A DNA stretch of 20,004 nucleotides, from positions 1-20,004 of the forward strand of contig JAYMTF010002027.1 in NCBI GenBank assembly GCA_036897485.1, read 5' to 3'. Of this stretch, positions 18,341 to 20,004 are shown piece after piece. The notes beneath the pieces were generated by a model, which had not been told where the DNA came from, ran no database searches, and worked only from the letters and a program-made list of their open reading frames with translations. This DNA comes from Pelargonium nanum (lineage: Eukaryota > Streptophyta > Magnoliopsida > Geraniales > Geraniaceae). The position numbers and the translations under genes were made by a program. Numbering within the stretch: position 1 is the first letter of the stretch; each line of letters opens with the position of its first letter.

Positions 18341-19617
18341 CTTATGAGTTTAATTTTAATCAAATACATATTACACTTATTCTCCATGTTTATATCACTA
18401 AATTATAATTAATTACATTGATGAATAGTATTTTTTTTCTTTTCATTATTTGGTTAAAATATATTATTATATAATGTTTAATTAGATCACTTTATTATAA
18501 TTGTTCACCATTCGATATCAATAATATGTTGTGTTAGTCACGGAACACGGTTATGGAAATAGTGAAGTTTTGGGTGTCTAATAGTTTGTATATCGTTATA
18601 GCCCCATTTTAAGCCTTCAAATACTTATCTCGAAGTTTTGAAGTATTTTATATTTGTGTAACGCTCCTATATCGCTTAAGCAATACTATAAAGTCTTATT
18701 GTCTCACTACAGGGCAAGCCCTATGTACTCGCATAACTTTTTTTGAACGTAATGTATTCGCATAACTTCCTTAAGCTAATCTTCAAAACTTTTTGGATGT
18801 AAAATCGTATATTGTGTATTTAATCTTTTGAAGTTTGGTTGGGATGCATGTCGTAGCTCTCACTTTAAGGGTCGACACGTGCAAAACAAGCTCATGGGGG
18901 AGACAAATATAAGAGAGGGGATTCGACAATGAAAAGATGGAAGATACTACATAGAGAAGAATCTTAAGTTCATCTCAGAAATCAAACAAATTTTGTAGTA
19001 GGGATTGTAGCACTTTGGGCTGGAGAGAAAGTATGGCATATGAGTCTAATCTGATTGGAACGCAAGTTGCGTTCTAAATAAGATGTATCATCCCTGTTTG
19101 AGCTCGTCCGAAAGAGGCGTGGCGTTTGAAACCCTAAAACTTCATGGTGTGTTCTTGTGTGGGCTTCGGGTTTCCTCCCATTTCCTCGGAAAGTGATCTA
19201 AAATTAATTTGAGTGCACGTAGTATAGAATTTCGTACATGCAAAAAGAAAGTGAAAGCAAGAATCTAAAACCACACACAAGAATCTTCCCAAGAACAACT
19301 ACTAACCAAATCCAAAAAGATCTATATGTGACCATTCACCAGAGAAATTAACCAATAAATTTTTTACAGATGGTACATTTCATTAAGAGACAGAAATAGA
19401 AAACAGTACAATGAAAACTAAAGCAACCAAAATCTAAAACATGAATGAAACTAGAATGCGAAATTTAAAACCTAAATAAACCAAACTCAAATAAGGCCTC
19501 GTCCCGGATAATCCTGACCTTATCTCAATGCTTTCGTACTCAAATGTCTTGAATACTAACCAAAGACCAATATTAATAATAAAGCAACCTAACAACGAAT
19601 GAATGGACGTGTGGTCT
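18341..19617. other. AT-rich intergenic, no gene recognised
   Basis: No open frame or RNA gene that I can support. Small structures include a near-duplicate phrase atgtactcgcataactt/atgtattcgcataactt (about 18723 and 18751), and a perfect 8-bp hairpin gaacgcaa-g-ttgcgttc at 19058-19074. Confidence 0.5.
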
Positions 19618-19890
19618 TTACTATAAAAAAAACTCTCGATTTGTGGTAGAAATGTATGTCACAAATCTATGGATTTCAATCACAAAATGTAATATGTGAC
19701 GCAACTGTGACAGAATATTTATGTCATTATTTGGGTTGTCACAAATGGTTGGAACAGAAATATCTGTCACAAATGTATGTGCTTGACGAAAATTTATGTC
19801 ACAAATGTGTGTGTGACGAAAAATATGATTTCTATCACAATTTGTGACGGAACTATTACGAAAAAATTTCTATCATAGATTCAGTCACAG
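19618..19890. mobile_element. CACTA-like transposon end with subterminal repeats
   Basis: The region opens with ttactataaaaaaaac, close to the CACTA-superfamily terminus (CACTAyaaraaaaa). It then carries repeated short motifs in both orientations: gtcacaaat at about 19659, 19739, 19768 and 19799, and its inverse gtgacg or tgtgac at about 19697, 19708, 19812 and 19846. Dense subterminal repeats of this kind bind transposase in En/Spm-type elements. No matching right terminus is seen before 19890, so it is truncated or interrupted. Confidence 0.5.
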
Positions 19891-19895
19891 TTTAC

Positions 19896-20004
19896 AATTT
19901 TTTTTTGGTAAATTACACGTCCCTACCTTCAACTATACCCCTTTTAACCCTGGATACCCTCAACTTTTGAATGTAACTTTTGGATACCCTAAACTATACC
20001 AAAC
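19896..20004. repeat. Edge of another dispersed repeat, cut by the window
   Basis: Starting at a T-run, the sequence ggtaaattacacgtcccta resembles the start of a common dispersed plant element. It is followed by two near copies of a ttggataccct/ctggataccct phrase with caactttt and aaactata. The rest lies beyond the window. Confidence 0.45.

Overview
This is a window of a plant nuclear genome, most likely a eudicot. It is AT-rich and intron-rich, with GT/AG splice sites, a Pol III tRNA-Met gene carrying the usual short plant intron, and several plant-type transposon fossils (SINE, TRIM, MULE-type and hAT-like MITEs, CACTA-like subterminal repeats). The three protein genes I recognise all match plant families. 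I cannot name the species.

Layout. 1-1640: a low-copy stretch, then a small single-exon gene with locally high GC for a secreted Kazal-type protease-inhibitor-like protein (1002-1397, +). 1640-5990: intergenic DNA dominated by repeats: a 185-bp foldback element with a perfect 9-bp target duplication, a decayed minisatellite of about 47 bp per unit, a 111-bp tandem duplication, a three-copy tandem repeat of about 41 bp, a two-part tRNA-derived SINE inside one 12-bp target duplication, and an AT-rich MITE-like stretch. 6127-10146 (+): an 11-exon gene for a 463-aa endonuclease/exonuclease/phosphatase (EEP) protein with a calcium-binding EF-hand inside the catalytic fold, like Arabidopsis At5g54130. 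10396-10480 (-): elongator tRNA-Met(CAU). 11874-17180 (-): a nine-exon ARV1 sterol/lipid-homeostasis gene (229 aa). Its 2.8-kb last intron holds a complete 0.8-kb TRIM retroelement and a second, truncated LTR with primer-binding site. 17.2-20 kb: ARV1 upstream region, AT-rich intergenic DNA, and TE ends at the right edge.

The three protein genes have no evident shared pathway; this is ordinary plant gene-plus-repeat territory. All exon structures were inferred by eye from splice consensus, frame continuity and remembered family similarity. The two spliced models close in frame from start to stop. I found no clear sign of a wholly new system. The observations most worth checking are the two-part SINE, the 47-bp self-complementary minisatellite, the start-codon-only first coding exon of the EEP gene, and the eight-cysteine Kazal-like domain.
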